Source: Roseateles sp. SL47
Lineage (GTDB): Bacteria > Pseudomonadota > Gammaproteobacteria > Burkholderiales > Burkholderiaceae_C
Length of the DNA stretch: 64,000 bases
Assembly (NCBI RefSeq): GCF_026625885.1
Contig: NZ_CP113068.1
Coordinates: forward strand, 5,084,001 to 5,148,000
Direction: 5' to 3'
Positions 19,012-32,551 of the stretch are shown here, one piece after another. The first letter of the stretch is position 1. Each line of letters begins with the position of its first letter. Below the pieces are notes generated by a model. The model did not search any database. It was not told where the DNA came from and saw only the letters and a program-made list of their open reading frames with translations. The position numbers and the translations under genes are program-made.

Positions 19012-19616
19012 ATGAATGCCCTGCTTGCCTTCTCCCGAGGCATCGACCGACTGAACGACCGCTTCGCCACCGTGGGCGCCTGGGCCGTTCTGCTGTCGTG
19101 CCTCATCAGCGCCACCAATGCGGTGGTCCGTTACGGCCTGGACATCAGCTCCAACGCCTTTCTTGAAATCCAGTGGTATCTGTTTGCCGCCTGCGTCATG
19201 CTGGGAGCCGCCCAGGTGCTGCGGCTCAATGAGCATGTCCGGGTGGACCTGGTGTACAGCCGCATGTCCGGCCGCACCAAGGTGCTGGTGGACACCGTCG
19301 GCCTGCTGGTCTTCCTGCTGCCGGTGGTGATCTGGGCCGGCGGGTTGTCCTGGCAGTTCTTCCTGGTGAAGCTCACCACCGGCATGCGTCCGGAGGACAG
19401 CGTTCAGACCCTGGGCCTGATGGGATATGTCTGGAAGCTGCTGACCAGCGGTGAAGTCTCCGGCAACGCCGGTGGCCTGATCCGCTGGCCGGCAGCGGCC
19501 CTGCTGCCACTGGGCTTCCTGCTACTGGGCCTGCAGGGCGTCTCCGAACTCATCAAACGCGTGGCCTGGCTGGCGCATCGCCTCGAGATGGACACCCATT
19601 ACGAGAGGCCGCTGCA

Positions 19617-19620
<4 letters not shown>
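19012..19620 (+). CDS. TRAP transporter small permease (DctQ type)
   Basis: 202 residues from ATG 19012. Four hydrophobic spans are visible (about 21-40, 54-72, 93-112, 155-180), as expected for the Q subunit of a tripartite ATP-independent periplasmic transporter. FLEIQWYLFAACVMLGAAQVLRLNEHVRVD is a typical DctQ region. A longer-than-usual loop precedes the last span. Its stop overlaps the next start (ATGA). No DctP binding protein is present next to it. Confidence 0.92.
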
Positions 19621-21161
<1,541 letters not shown>

Positions 21162-21439
21162 AAGACACCAATCGGCGCTCAAGAACGACCCAGAAGCGGC
21201 TCAGAAACGGCTCAGCGGCGACACCAACTGCCATGCCACGCAGGGTGTCGCTCACCGCTGTCCCCAAGGGATGGGCGCCGGGCGCCAGGGTGATCGGGTC
21301 CAGATGGGCATCACGCGGCATTGGATCGTTCATTGCCACCTCCTGGCCGCCCATCGCCCAAGCGCGCCCTGCCCTCTGCCAGATGGGCCAGCCGGATGGC
21401 CTGGCCCGGATGGCATACTGCCCAGCCGAACCTCCGCCC

Positions 21440-24400
21440 ATGTTTTTGCGCCCCCTTTTTTCTGACTGCTGGCACCGCCGGATGGGAAATGCCGTCCGTC
21501 AAGCCACGATAAAGGCCGGGCGCCTCACGCTTGGGGCCCTGCTGCTGGCCACCGCTTCCGCCGGTTGGGCGGCCCGCGGACCAGCCATTGCATCGGCAAC
21601 TGGATCGGCCAGTGCCTCCGGTAGTGCATCCGGCAGTGCATCGAACAGTGCATCCGGCAGTGCCCCCGCCACCGGTATCCGCGATTACGCATTCACCCCA
21701 CTGGCGGTGAACGACGGCGCTCCCGCCGACATCTGGACCCTGGAGCAGAGCCCCAATGGCTTGCTCTGGCTGGGGACCGGCATGGGCCTGTTCCGCTTTG
21801 ACGGGCTGCGCTTTTCTTCCTACCCGCTGCGCGAGGGCGAGCGCCTGCCCTCCACCAACATCAATGCCCTGAAGGTGATGCCCAATGGGGACATCTGGCT
21901 GGGTTTCTACGGCGGCGGCGCTGCACGCCTGAGTGACGGTCGGGTGCAGGCCTTCAGCGCCCGCGATGGCCTGCCCAATGGACGCATCCTGCACTTCGCA
22001 CAGACCGGCGACGGCGTGCTCTGGGCCGCAGCGGGCACCGGCCTGGCCCGTCTGGTGGACGGCCACTGGAAGGTGGTTGGTGCCGATTGGGGCTTCCGTG
22101 ACAGTGCGGTCGACTACGTGCATGTCGACCGGCGCGGCGTGCTCTGGGTCTGCAGCGCCAGTCGCCTGTTGTACCTGCTGCCCGGGGAACACCGCCTGCA
22201 TGACTCCGGCCTGTCGATTTCCCGCAGTGCGGTGGTCGCGGAGGACCTCGACGGCCGCCTGTGGCTCAGTGAAGGCCTGCAGGGCACGCGCCCCTTGCCG
22301 GACCTGACCCGCAGCGCGGTTTCGGACTCCGGCCCATCAGCCTCAGCCTCAGCCTCAGCCTCAGCCTCAGCATCAGCATCAGCATCAGCATCAGCGCCAA
22401 CGTCGGCCTCCGCAGCGCCCCCCATTCCTCCACCTTCGTCTGACCGCCCTCCCGCCTTCGCCACGGCGAAGCAGATGCTGTTCGCCCGCGATGGCTCCTT
22501 GTGGCTGACCGTAGCCGGCGCTGGTGTGTGGCGTGTGCCTTCCGCCGCCGACATCCCGACCGGTCGGCCGCTCCGTCCGGAGGACGGCCTGGAGCGCTTC
22601 GAGCGAGACCAGGGCCTCAGTTCCCCGGTCGTGGTGCCGGTGGTGGAAGATCGCGAAGGCACCGTCTGGGTCGGCAGCAACAATGGCCTGGCCAGCTTCC
22701 AGCGCACGCGCCTGCATGAGCTGGCGGATCTGGCTGGCTCCTCCCTGCGCGGTTTCGTGATGGTGCCGCACGGTGACGGTGTGCTGGCCGCCAACCTGCA
22801 GACCGCCGTCGAGGCGGATCCACCCGCGGCATTACGCACCTGGAACGGCCCGGTGCCCGCGCGGGATGCGCTCAAGGCCGCCGACGGCGCGCTCTGGTGG
22901 CTGGTGCAGAGACGACTGTTCCGTCGGGATGCCGTTTCCACGCGTGAAATCCCCCTGCCGCCGGCCTTTCGCACCTCCACCGTGCTCGCGGCTCTGCCGG
23001 ACGGGCGGCAGGGTGTGTGGATCTCGGTGGAAGACCAGGGCATCTACCTGGCCACCCCGGAAGGCGTTCAGCTGGACCCTCGATTGCGAGAGCTGCGCCC
23101 GCCGCAGACCATGACCATCGGCCCCGATGGCGCGTTGTGGATGGGTCATGAAGACGAGGTGCTGCGCTGGAGTGACGATCAGTTCACCCGTTGGTCCTCT
23201 CAGGACGGCCTGTCCATCGGGCGGGCCACCGCCATCAGCGTCACCGACCGCCGACTGGTGGTGGCCGGAGAAAACGGTGTGGCCTTTTTTGATGGCCGGC
23301 GTTTCACCACCTTCAACCAGAACCAGGATGAGGTCTTCGGCCATGTCACCGGCATCGTGGAATCGCTCTCCGGAGATGTCTGGCTCAATGGCGGCCGTGG
23401 TGTGGTGCAGGTGCAGGCAGAGGAACTGCGTGACCTGTCCAGCCGTGCCCAGTCCAGCCCTGGCGCGCCGCTGAACTATCGTCTCTTCGACCGTCGCGAT
23501 GGCCTGCCCGGCATTGCGCTGCAGGCCGTGATGGTGCCCACCGCCCTGCGTGACCGCCGGGGCCGCCTCTGGTTTGTCACCAATCGCGGTGTGGCCTGGC
23601 TCGATCCCGCCACCGTCCCCCGCAACAACCAGCCGCCCCTCACTGAGATCCATGCCCTGCGAAGCGGCGAGCGCCAGTTCCTGGCCGAGGCCGATGTCAC
23701 CTTGCCGCCAGGCACCACCCACGTGACCTTGAGCTACACCGCCATCACGCTGGCGGCGGCGGACCGCGCGCGATTCCGTTATCGGCTCGACGGTGTGGAC
23801 CGCGACTGGCACGATGCCGGCAAGGTCCGCGAAGCCACTTATGCCAACCTGGCGCCGGGCCGTTATCGCTTCCGCGTGATCGCAGCCAACGGCGATGGCG
23901 TCTGGGACACCCGTGGTGCGGTGCTGGACTTCCAGATTGCGCCCACCTGGACCCAGACCCGCACCTTCGCCCTCGGCTTGATGCTGACGCTGGCGTTGAT
24001 GGTCTGGGGCGGCTACCGCATGCGCACCCGGGCCATTGCCCGCCAGGTGCAATGGCGGATGGAAGAACGGCTGCGTGAACGGGAGCGCATTGCCCGTGAA
24101 TTGCACGACACGCTGCTGCAAGGGGTGCAGGGCCTGGTGCTGCAGTTCAACAGCGTCGCCCGCCGCGTTGAGCAACCCGAACTGCACAACAAGCTGGAGC
24201 GGGCGCTGGGCAATGCGGAGCGGCTGATCCTCGCGGCGCGGGACCGGGTCTCCGATCTGCGCACCCATTCCGGCCCGCTCAGCGAAGACCTGGCCACCGC
24301 CGTTGCGGCCCATGGCGACAGCCGGGTGGCGGCGCAGGTGGCCGTGCAGGGCTTCGAGCGCCCCTTGCGGCCCGCCGTGCATGACGAATTGCTGATGATC

Positions 24401-24775
24401 GGCCGTGAAGCCCTGAGCAATGCCATGCGACACGCCCAGGCGAGCCAGCTGGGCATCTGGCTGAGTTTTGACGACCGTCGACTCACGATGCGCATCGTTG
24501 ATGACGGCCGAGGCGTCCCCAGCGAATACACCGGAGAAACCGGGCGCCCCGGGCATCACGGCATCAAGGGCATGTTTGAACGCGCCCGCCGCCTGCACAG
24601 CAGCCTGCGCATTCGCGGCTTGAGCGAAGGCGGGACGGAAGTGGAAGTGCGGGTGCCGGCGAGTCACGCCTATGCCCCCGCATCCGCTGATCGGAAGGGG
24701 CGACTCCGGCGCGCGATCCGATCCCGGCTGGGGCGCCTGCTCAGGTCCCTGCGGGGGTGGAGGCGTCAGCGCTAG
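21440..24775 (+). CDS. propeller-sensor histidine kinase (Reg_prop/Y_Y_Y/HisKA_3)
   Basis: About 1111 residues from ATG 21440 (MFLRPLFSD); an ATG at 21482 is equally possible and the frame is open further upstream without support. Order: signal-like hydrophobic segment (LTLGALLLATASAGWAA), Ser/Ala/Gly linker, many two-component propeller repeats (IWTLEQSPNGLLWLGTGMGLFRFDG, VWVGSNNGLASF), a Y_Y_Y domain near 755-835, one membrane span near 845-860, HisKA_3 with ARELHDTLLQGVQG (His near 888), and a NarX-type ATPase (REALSNAMRHAQAS, DDGRGV). No response regulator lies beside it, so its partner is unknown. The 278-bp gap before it shows no gene. Confidence 0.88.
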   Translation: MFLRPLFSDCWHRRMGNAVRQATIKAGRLTLGALLLATASAGWAARGPAIASATGSASASGSASGSASNSASGSAPATGIRDYAFTPLAVNDGAPADIWTLEQSPNGLLWLGTGMGLFRFDGLRFSSYPLREGERLPSTNINALKVMPNGDIWLGFYGGGAARLSDGRVQAFSARDGLPNGRILHFAQTGDGVLWAAAGTGLARLVDGHWKVVGADWGFRDSAVDYVHVDRRGVLWVCSASRLLYLLPGEHRLHDSGLSISRSAVVAEDLDGRLWLSEGLQGTRPLPDLTRSAVSDSGPSASASASASASASASASASAPTSASAAPPIPPPSSDRPPAFATAKQMLFARDGSLWLTVAGAGVWRVPSAADIPTGRPLRPEDGLERFERDQGLSSPVVVPVVEDREGTVWVGSNNGLASFQRTRLHELADLAGSSLRGFVMVPHGDGVLAANLQTAVEADPPAALRTWNGPVPARDALKAADGALWWLVQRRLFRRDAVSTREIPLPPAFRTSTVLAALPDGRQGVWISVEDQGIYLATPEGVQLDPRLRELRPPQTMTIGPDGALWMGHEDEVLRWSDDQFTRWSSQDGLSIGRATAISVTDRRLVVAGENGVAFFDGRRFTTFNQNQDEVFGHVTGIVESLSGDVWLNGGRGVVQVQAEELRDLSSRAQSSPGAPLNYRLFDRRDGLPGIALQAVMVPTALRDRRGRLWFVTNRGVAWLDPATVPRNNQPPLTEIHALRSGERQFLAEADVTLPPGTTHVTLSYTAITLAAADRARFRYRLDGVDRDWHDAGKVREATYANLAPGRYRFRVIAANGDGVWDTRGAVLDFQIAPTWTQTRTFALGLMLTLALMVWGGYRMRTRAIARQVQWRMEERLRERERIARELHDTLLQGVQGLVLQFNSVARRVEQPELHNKLERALGNAERLILAARDRVSDLRTHSGPLSEDLATAVAAHGDSRVAAQVAVQGFERPLRPAVHDELLMIGREALSNAMRHAQASQLGIWLSFDDRRLTMRIVDDGRGVPSEYTGETGRPGHHGIKGMFERARRLHSSLRIRGLSEGGTEVEVRVPASHAYAPASADRKGRLRRAIRSRLGRLLRSLRGWRRQR
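22337..22396 (+). repeat. hexanucleotide repeat coding Ser-Ala in the sensor kinase
   Basis: Ten consecutive hexamers: TCAGCC five times, TCAGCA four times, TCAGCG once. They encode a (Ser-Ala)10 run inside the propeller region. The unit length keeps the frame, so copy-number change would alter linker length without a frameshift. A second Ser/Ala/Gly run (GSASASGSASGSASNSASGS) lies at about 21603-21663. Confidence 0.9.
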
Positions 24776-24791
24776 AGGCAACGGTCACCGG

Positions 24792-25826
24792 TCAGCGGTA
24801 ACGCTCAGGGTCCGGGGCATCGGTCGGCTGGGCGATGGCGCGGCGCAGGGCCGCATTCATCGGCAACTGCAGGTTCACGCCAGAGTTCGGCAGGGGCGAT
24901 TCGAACCAGCGCTTGTAGATGGCGAAGATCTCGCCGCTGCGATAAAGATGGGCGATGGTTTCGTCCACCAAGGCCTTGAACGCGGGATCGCCCCGGCTCA
25001 AGCCAATGGCGTAGGGTTCCACCGTCAGGCCCCGGTCCGACACGACATAGTCCCGCGATGACACCGCCCCGCCTTGCTGAGCCAGCAAGCTGCGCAACAG
25101 CACGTCATCCATCAGGAAGGCCTCGGCGCGGCCACTGCGAAGCAGCTGGAACGCGTCCGGATCATCCAGGCCGGCCACGATGCGGATGCCCAACTGCTGC
25201 TGGTCGTTGATGGCGGCCAGATGCTGGATGCTGGTGGTGCCGATGGTGCTGACCACCGGGCGCCCGCGCAGTTCAGCCAGACTCTGCACCCGCTCGCCGT
25301 TGCGCGTCATCAGGCGGGTTTCGGCCACGAAGATGGTGAGGGAGAAGGCCTGCGTGCGGGCGCGTTCGGCGGTGTTGGTGGTGATGCCGCATTCCAGATC
25401 CAGCGTGCCGTTGGTGACCATCGGCAGCCGGGTGGCCGACCCCACCGCAACACGCCGCACCTCCAGGTCCGGCATCTTCAATCGGGTGCGCAATGCCTGG
25501 ATGACGCGGTCGCACAGTTCCACCGTGTAGCCGATGGGCTTGAGCTGGGCATCCAGGTAAGAGAAGGGAAGCGACGCCGGGCGGTAGCCCATCACCACCA
25601 CACCGGTTTCACGGATGCGGGCCAGCGTCGGGCCAGCCGGGATCAGCGGTGCCGATGCGGCCTTGGATGCGGACGCAGGGGCGGCGGTGCCTGGATGAAC
25701 GCGGGGCGCGGCGCCAGCGGGCGAAGAGAGCTGGAGCGCGAGGATCAGCGGCAGGAGCCACCCTCGTGTCGCCCCGCCGCTGAGCCGGCCCCGGCAGGGG
25801 GCGGCGTCACGGCCCGCTGTCGCCAT
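24792..25826 (-). CDS. amino-acid-type ABC transporter substrate-binding protein
   Basis: 344 residues from ATG 25826, which overlaps the rarA stop by 20 bp. It has an N-terminal signal peptide (GWLLPLILALQLSSPAGAAP), then a type 2 periplasmic-binding fold of the SBP_bac_3 family: IRETGVVVMGYRPASLPFSYLD, MVTNGTLDLECGITTNTAERA, and FAIYKRWF near the end. It resembles GltI-type glutamate/aspartate binders. No ABC permease or ATPase genes are adjacent, so it either serves a distant transporter or acts in sensing. Confidence 0.9.
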   Translation of the reverse strand: MATAGRDAAPCRGRLSGGATRGWLLPLILALQLSSPAGAAPRVHPGTAAPASASKAASAPLIPAGPTLARIRETGVVVMGYRPASLPFSYLDAQLKPIGYTVELCDRVIQALRTRLKMPDLEVRRVAVGSATRLPMVTNGTLDLECGITTNTAERARTQAFSLTIFVAETRLMTRNGERVQSLAELRGRPVVSTIGTTSIQHLAAINDQQQLGIRIVAGLDDPDAFQLLRSGRAEAFLMDDVLLRSLLAQQGGAVSSRDYVVSDRGLTVEPYAIGLSRGDPAFKALVDETIAHLYRSGEIFAIYKRWFESPLPNSGVNLQLPMNAALRRAIAQPTDAPDPERYR

Positions 25827-27177
25827 CCTGCTCACCCCGCGCCACGGCATCTTGCCGACGCAATTCCTTGAGCCGCTCGCCGATCTTGAGTTCCAGACCA
25901 CGAGGCACCGGCTCATAAAAGCGCTGGTCTTCCAGGCCGTCCGGCAGGTACTGCTCCCCCGCCACATAGGCGCCGGGGAAATCATGCGCATACCGATAGG
26001 CCCTTCCATACCCCAACTCCTTCATCAGGCGCGTGGGCGCATTGCGCAGATGCACCGGCACCGGCCGGGAGCTGTCCTGCTTGATGAGCGCCTTGACCTG
26101 GTTGTAGGCGTTGTAGACCGCGTTGGACTTGGGCGCGATGGCGAGATACACGGCCGCCTCGGCCAGCGTCAGCTCCCCTTCCGGTGAACCCAGGCGTTCA
26201 TAGGTTTCGGCGGCATCCAGGCAGATGCGCAGCGCCCGTGGATCGGCCAGACCGATGTCTTCGCTGGCCATGCGGATCAGGCGCCGGCTGATGTAGCGCG
26301 CATCCACGCCTCCGTCCAGCATGCGCACCATCCAGTAGAGCGCCGCATCCGGATTGGAGCCGCGCACCGACTTGTGCAGTGCGGAGATCACGTCATAGAA
26401 CTGGTCTCCGCCCTTGTCGTAGCGACGCAGTTGTTCCCCCAGCGTGCGCTCCAGCAGCGCTTCGTCGATCTCGGTGGTGCCGGGCGGGGTGAGCTGGGCT
26501 GCGGTTTCCAGGGTGTTGAGCAGACGCCGCGCATCCCCATCGGCATAACCGACCAGGCGCTGCACGGCCGTCTCGGTCAGCGGCGGGCTGGCCAGCAACT
26601 CACCCCCCCGGCGCAGCAGTTCGCGCATGTCCTGCTCGTCCAGGGCCTTCAGCACATGCACGGTGGCGCGTGACAGCAGGGCCGAATTGACCTCGAACGA
26701 CGGGTTCTCGGTGGTGGCGCCAATGAAGCTGAACAGCCCGGATTCGACATGCGGCAGGAAGGCATCCTGCTGCGCCTTGTTGAACCGGTGCACCTCGTCC
26801 ACAAACACGATGGTGCGGCGCCCCTGGCCGGCGGCCGCCAGTGCGCGGTCGACCGCCTCGCGGATGTCCTTGACGCCCCCCAGCACCGCTGAAATCGCGA
26901 TGAACTGGGCGTCGAAAAACTGGGCCATCAGCCGCGCCAGGGTGGTCTTGCCCACACCCGGCGGCCCCCAGAGGATCATGCTGTGCGGGCGGCCGCTTTC
27001 CAGGGCCACACGCAGCGGCATGCCCTCGCCCAGCAGATGCCGCTGGCCGACCACGTCTTCCAGCTTGCGGGGGCGCAGCCGCTCCGGCAACGGGGCATGG
27101 GCGCTGACCGGCGCCGGTGCGGCGGCAAGGCCGGGCACCGGATCGAATTCATCCGGAAAAAGAGAAGCGTTGCTCAT
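25807..27177 (-). CDS. rarA: replication-associated recombination protein A (AAA+)
   Basis: 456 residues. RarA/MgsA, a clamp-loader-like AAA+ ATPase acting at stalled replication forks. Seen: PLPERLRPRKLEDVVGQRHLLG, Walker A GPPGVGKTTLAR, Walker B FVDEVHRFNKAQQDAFLP, sensor 1 GATTENPSFEVN, and C-terminal GSNPDAALYWMVRMLDGGVD. Genes ftsK-lolA-rarA run in the same order in many proteobacteria, and this copy is 63 bp after lolA. Confidence 0.97.
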   Translation of the reverse strand: MSNASLFPDEFDPVPGLAAAPAPVSAHAPLPERLRPRKLEDVVGQRHLLGEGMPLRVALESGRPHSMILWGPPGVGKTTLARLMAQFFDAQFIAISAVLGGVKDIREAVDRALAAAGQGRRTIVFVDEVHRFNKAQQDAFLPHVESGLFSFIGATTENPSFEVNSALLSRATVHVLKALDEQDMRELLRRGGELLASPPLTETAVQRLVGYADGDARRLLNTLETAAQLTPPGTTEIDEALLERTLGEQLRRYDKGGDQFYDVISALHKSVRGSNPDAALYWMVRMLDGGVDARYISRRLIRMASEDIGLADPRALRICLDAAETYERLGSPEGELTLAEAAVYLAIAPKSNAVYNAYNQVKALIKQDSSRPVPVHLRNAPTRLMKELGYGRAYRYAHDFPGAYVAGEQYLPDGLEDQRFYEPVPRGLELKIGERLKELRRQDAVARGEQDGDSGP

Positions 27178-27240
27178 GAGGAATCCGTCAGCGCAGCAGG
27201 CAGTGAGCAGCCAGCGGTGAGCAGCAGGCCCATCCGCCCA

Positions 27241-27915
27241 TCAGCGCTGTTCCATCACATCGGTGCCGGCCGGCGGATCAAAACGGAAGCGGTCCACCGC
27301 AAGCTTGGCATTGACCTGCACCGAACTGAACTGCATCACCGACCGTTGCCCGAAAGCATCCACGATCTCCAGGCCCACGAGTTCACGGCCGCGAAAGCCC
27401 AGGCGCAGACTCTGCACCCCGCTGTCGCTGCGCTTGGGGGTGGCCAGCACCCATTCCACCCCCTGCTCCGCAGGCTGGGACTTGAGCGTGAAATCACGCG
27501 ACAGGTCGCCCCCGGCCAGCAGCGCCACCGGTGTGGCACCCAGGGCCTGGTCCATGTTGCGCACGCTGGCCTGGGACAGGTCGGGGTCATACACCCAGAC
27601 CTTTTTGCCGTCACCAATGATCAGTTGCTCGGCCGGCTTGTCATAGCTGAAGCGGAACTGGTTGGGGCGCTGAAACTCAAAGCTGCCGGTAGTGCTCTTC
27701 TTGCGCTTGCCATCCGGTGCGGTGACGGTCTGGGTGAAGATGGCCCGGCCACTTTTGACCTCGGTGACAAACTGCTGCAGCGCGGACACACCATCCGCCT
27801 GCGCCAGGCCGGCAAGGCCCAGCAGCGCTGCGCCGGCCAGGGTGCGCGTGCCCCGGCTCAGCACCTGATGAAAGCCCGACACACGAAAAAACCGGGGAGG
27901 ACGAAAAAGGGGCAT
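27241..27915 (-). CDS. lolA: outer-membrane lipoprotein carrier protein LolA
   Basis: 224 residues from ATG 27915. Periplasmic chaperone that carries lipoproteins from LolCDE to LolB. A long N-terminal region precedes a signal peptide (LAGAALLGLAGLAQADG); mature family marks are SGRAIFTQTV, GSFEFQRPNQFRFSYDKP, LIIGDGKKVWVYDPDLSQ and GLEIVDAFGQRSVMQF. It is 25 bp after ftsK. The n-region of about 25 residues is longer than usual, so the start could be internal. Confidence 0.95.
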   Translation of the reverse strand: MPLFRPPRFFRVSGFHQVLSRGTRTLAGAALLGLAGLAQADGVSALQQFVTEVKSGRAIFTQTVTAPDGKRKKSTTGSFEFQRPNQFRFSYDKPAEQLIIGDGKKVWVYDPDLSQASVRNMDQALGATPVALLAGGDLSRDFTLKSQPAEQGVEWVLATPKRSDSGVQSLRLGFRGRELVGLEIVDAFGQRSVMQFSSVQVNAKLAVDRFRFDPPAGTDVMEQR

Positions 27916-27940
27916 GGAATTCGGATTCAGTGAAGCGGCA

Positions 27941-30388
27941 TCAATCGTCCCGCTTCGGGACCACGATGTCGCGGTTGCCATTGGTGGCCATCGCCGAGAC
28001 GAGACCGGATTTCTCCATCTGCTCCAGCAAACGGGCCGCCCGGTTGTAGCCGATGCGCAGATGGCGTTGCACCAGCGAGATCGACGCCCGCTTGTGCTGC
28101 AGCACGATGGCCACGGCCTGGTCGTACATCGGGTCGGACTCACCGTCGCCGTCCGCCACCAGGCCGGGCGGGCCGTCGCCGCCGCCCGCATCGTCCAGCA
28201 CGCCGCCTTCCAGAATGCCTTCGATGTAGTTGGGCTCGCCGCCCTGCTCTTTCAAGTACTCCACCACGCGGTGCACTTCATCGTCGCTGACAAAGGCGCC
28301 ATGCACCCGCACCGGAAGTCCGGTACCGGAGGCCATGTAGAGCATGTCGCCCATGCCCAGCAGCGCTTCGGCGCCCATCTGGTCGAGGATGGTGCGGCTG
28401 TCGATCTTGCTGCTGACCTGGAAGGACAGACGGGTGGGGATGTTGGCCTTGATCAGGCCGGTGATGACATCCACCGACGGCCGTTGCGTGGCCAGGATCA
28501 GGTGGATGCCGGCCGCCCGCGCCTTTTGCGCCAGACGGGCGATCAGCTCTTCGATCTTCTTGCCGACCACCATCATCAGGTCGGCCAGTTCGTCGATCAC
28601 CACCACGATGTGAGGCAGGCGGTCCAGCGGTTCCGGCTCTTCCGGCGTCAGGCTGAACGGATTGGGGATCTTTTCCTCGCGCTCGTTGGCGTCGGCAATC
28701 TTCTTGTTGTAGCCGGCCAGATTGCGCACGCCCATCTTGGACATGAGCTTGTAGCGCCGCTCCATCTCGCCGACACACCAGTTCAGCGCATTGCCGGCCT
28801 GCTTCATGTCGGTCACGACGGGGGCCAGCAGATGGGGGATGCCCTCGTAGACGCTCATTTCCAGCATCTTCGGGTCGATCAGGATCAGCCGCACATCACG
28901 GGCCTCGGCCTTGTAGAGCAGGCTGAGGATCATGGCGTTGATGCCCACCGACTTGCCGGAACCGGTGGTACCGGCCACCAGGCAGTGCGGCATCTTGGCC
29001 AGATCGGCCACCACGGGCAGGCCTACGATGTCCTTGCCCAGGCCCATGGTCAGCGGTGAGGCCGCATCGGCATACACCTGGGAACCGAGGATTTCGGACA
29101 GTCGGATGGTCTGGCGCCGCGCATTGGGCAGCTCCAGCGCCATGAAGTTCTTGCCGGGGATGGTTTCCACCACCCGGATGGAGGTGAGGCTCAACGACCG
29201 GGCCAGGTCCTTGGCCAGGTTGACGATCTGCGAGCCCTTCACGCCGGTGGCGGGCTCGATTTCATAGCGGGTGATGACCGGGCCGGGAGAAGCCGCCACC
29301 ACGCGGACTTCCACACCGAAGTCCTTGAGCTTCTTCTCGATCATGCGGCTGGTCATTTCCAGCGACTCGGGCGTGACCGTCTCCACGCGAGGAGGCGGTG
29401 CATCCAGCAGGTCCACCTGCGGCAGCTTGGTGTCGGCCGGGTCCACAAACAGGGTCTGCTGGCGCTCCTTGGCCACGCGGGTGGACTTGGGCACCTCCAC
29501 CACCGGCGGTTCGATGACGATGGGCACATGCTCTTCCACGAGCACCTGCCGCTCCACCTCCACCACGGCCTCGCGTTCACGCTTGGCGACCTTGCCGACA
29601 CGTTTGTCCTCGGCGATTTCTCGCTTCACCACACGGCGCTCACGCAGGCTTTCCAGCCAGGTGCCGATGTGCTCGGCCACGCGCAGCCAGGAGAATTTCA
29701 GGGCCAGTGAGATACCGGCCACCAGGGCGGCAATCCAGACCACCCCGGAACCCGCAAAGCCCAGCAGCTTCATGCTCAAGGGGCCCAGCAAATACCCCAG
29801 CACCCCACCGGCATGGCCGGGCAGATGCGCTTCCCAGCCGTAAAGACGGGTCCACTCCAGCGAGCAACTGGCGGCCATCAGCAGCAGCACACCGGCGGCG
29901 GTGGGCAGCCGTTCCTTGAATGTGGGGGTGGCGGAACCATCGGCCCGCAACAGGCGCGCCAGGCTGCCCAGCCAGCTGCGCAGCCCCACCAGCAGCAGCC
30001 ACCAGCAGGAGTAACCGAAGCCGAACAGCAGCAGGTCGGAGATCCAGGCGCCCAGGGTGCCCACGCGGTTGTGGGTCAGGGCCTGGCCGGCGGCCACGCT
30101 GAAGGCGTTGTCCGCCCTGTCGTGGCTGATCATCGCCAGCAGCACCAGGCACCAGACCAGCCCGCTGGCCAGCAGCCAGATGGGCGTGCGCAACGGGCTC
30201 ACAGGCGCAGGCGCCGCCGGGGCGGCCTTGCGGGGCTTGCGGGCCGGGCGGTCGGATGATCGGTCGGACGAACGTTCAGCCGAACGCTCCGACGAACGCT
30301 CAGCGCGCTCGTTCGGGCGGTCGGCCGGATGATCGGACAGCTCAGCGGCGGCGTCTTCGCCGCCCAGCAGGGTACCGGGGAAACTCAT
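27941..30388 (-). CDS. ftsK: DNA translocase FtsK
   Basis: 815 residues from ATG 30388 ([10 protein letters not shown]). It coordinates chromosome dimer resolution with cell division. An N-terminal charged region has repeated RSS/RSDR units (about residues 15-50), then four membrane spans (about 70-210). A short linker leads to the motor: [25 protein letters not shown] alpha domain, Walker [15 protein letters not shown], Walker [11 protein letters not shown]. The gamma winged-helix end has [19 protein letters not shown], which reads KOPS sites. The linker is short compared with E. coli FtsK. Confidence 0.97.
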   Translation of the reverse strand: MSFPGTLLGGEDAAAELSDHPADRPNERAERSSERSAERSSDRSSDRPARKPRKAAPAAPAPVSPLRTPIWLLASGLVWCLVLLAMISHDRADNAFSVAAGQALTHNRVGTLGAWISDLLLFGFGYSCWWLLLVGLRSWLGSLARLLRADGSATPTFKERLPTAAGVLLLMAASCSLEWTRLYGWEAHLPGHAGGVLGYLLGPLSMKLLGFAGSGVVWIAALVAGISLALKFSWLRVAEHIGTWLESLRERRVVKREIAEDKRVGKVAKREREAVVEVERQVLVEEHVPIVIEPPVVEVPKSTRVAKERQQTLFVDPADTKLPQVDLLDAPPPRVETVTPESLEMTSRMIEKKLKDFGVEVRVVAASPGPVITRYEIEPATGVKGSQIVNLAKDLARSLSLTSIRVVETIPGKNFMALELPNARRQTIRLSEILGSQVYADAASPLTMGLGKDIVGLPVVADLAKMPHCLVAGTTGSGKSVGINAMILSLLYKAEARDVRLILIDPKMLEMSVYEGIPHLLAPVVTDMKQAGNALNWCVGEMERRYKLMSKMGVRNLAGYNKKIADANEREEKIPNPFSLTPEEPEPLDRLPHIVVVIDELADLMMVVGKKIEELIARLAQKARAAGIHLILATQRPSVDVITGLIKANIPTRLSFQVSSKIDSRTILDQMGAEALLGMGDMLYMASGTGLPVRVHGAFVSDDEVHRVVEYLKEQGGEPNYIEGILEGGVLDDAGGGDGPPGLVADGDGESDPMYDQAVAIVLQHKRASISLVQRHLRIGYNRAARLLEQMEKSGLVSAMATNGNRDIVVPKRDD

Positions 30389-30446
30389 GGTGCGATTGTG
30401 ACGCAGCAATCCCCCGGATCCGCCGGGCAGCCCGCCCTGAACATGT

Positions 30447-32244
<1,798 letters not shown>

Positions 32245-32400
32245 GCGTCATTGCGGACGAGGAGTTCGGCACGATTTCTGCGCTGAACCGACGCATCCGC
32301 CCCCCTCCCCCGGGCCTGCCACTGCGCAGGCCCTTTGCTTTGTGCTACAGTCCGTGGTTTCCCGCAGCGACCTCCTGTGAAGGGCTTCGGTACGGGAAAT

Positions 32401-32436
32401 AAATGGGTTACCAAATGGGTAACTAAATGGGTTACC
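32401..32436. repeat. three 12-bp direct repeats upstream of rpmB
   Basis: AAATGGGTTACC, AAATGGGTAACT and AAATGGGTTACC lie head to tail between trxB and rpmB, 115 bp before the rpmB start. GGTTACC and GGTAAC also make short inverted matches. The stretch is more A/T-rich than its surroundings. The rest of the 307-bp gap (32245-32551) holds a TACAGT (32346-32351) that could be a -10 box, but no gene. Confidence 0.85.
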
Positions 32437-32551
32437 GCCACCCTTTCTGGCGAGGTGAGGCCGCCGTTGTCCCAGGTGTGATGGCTGGAGTGTTCCAGCG
32501 TTGCGCCGGGTGAATCAACGGTCGCTGTATGACAAGTATCGGAGTGTCCAC

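Noticed and set aside
22832..24781. Long minus-strand open frame opposite the sensor kinase
   Set aside because: Antisense to well-conserved kinase domains; composition is shadow-like.
24897..24906. GATTCGAACC, the complement of a tRNA T-arm sequence
   Set aside because: It encodes the WFES segment of the ABC binding protein, and no acceptor stem or anticodon arm can be built around it.
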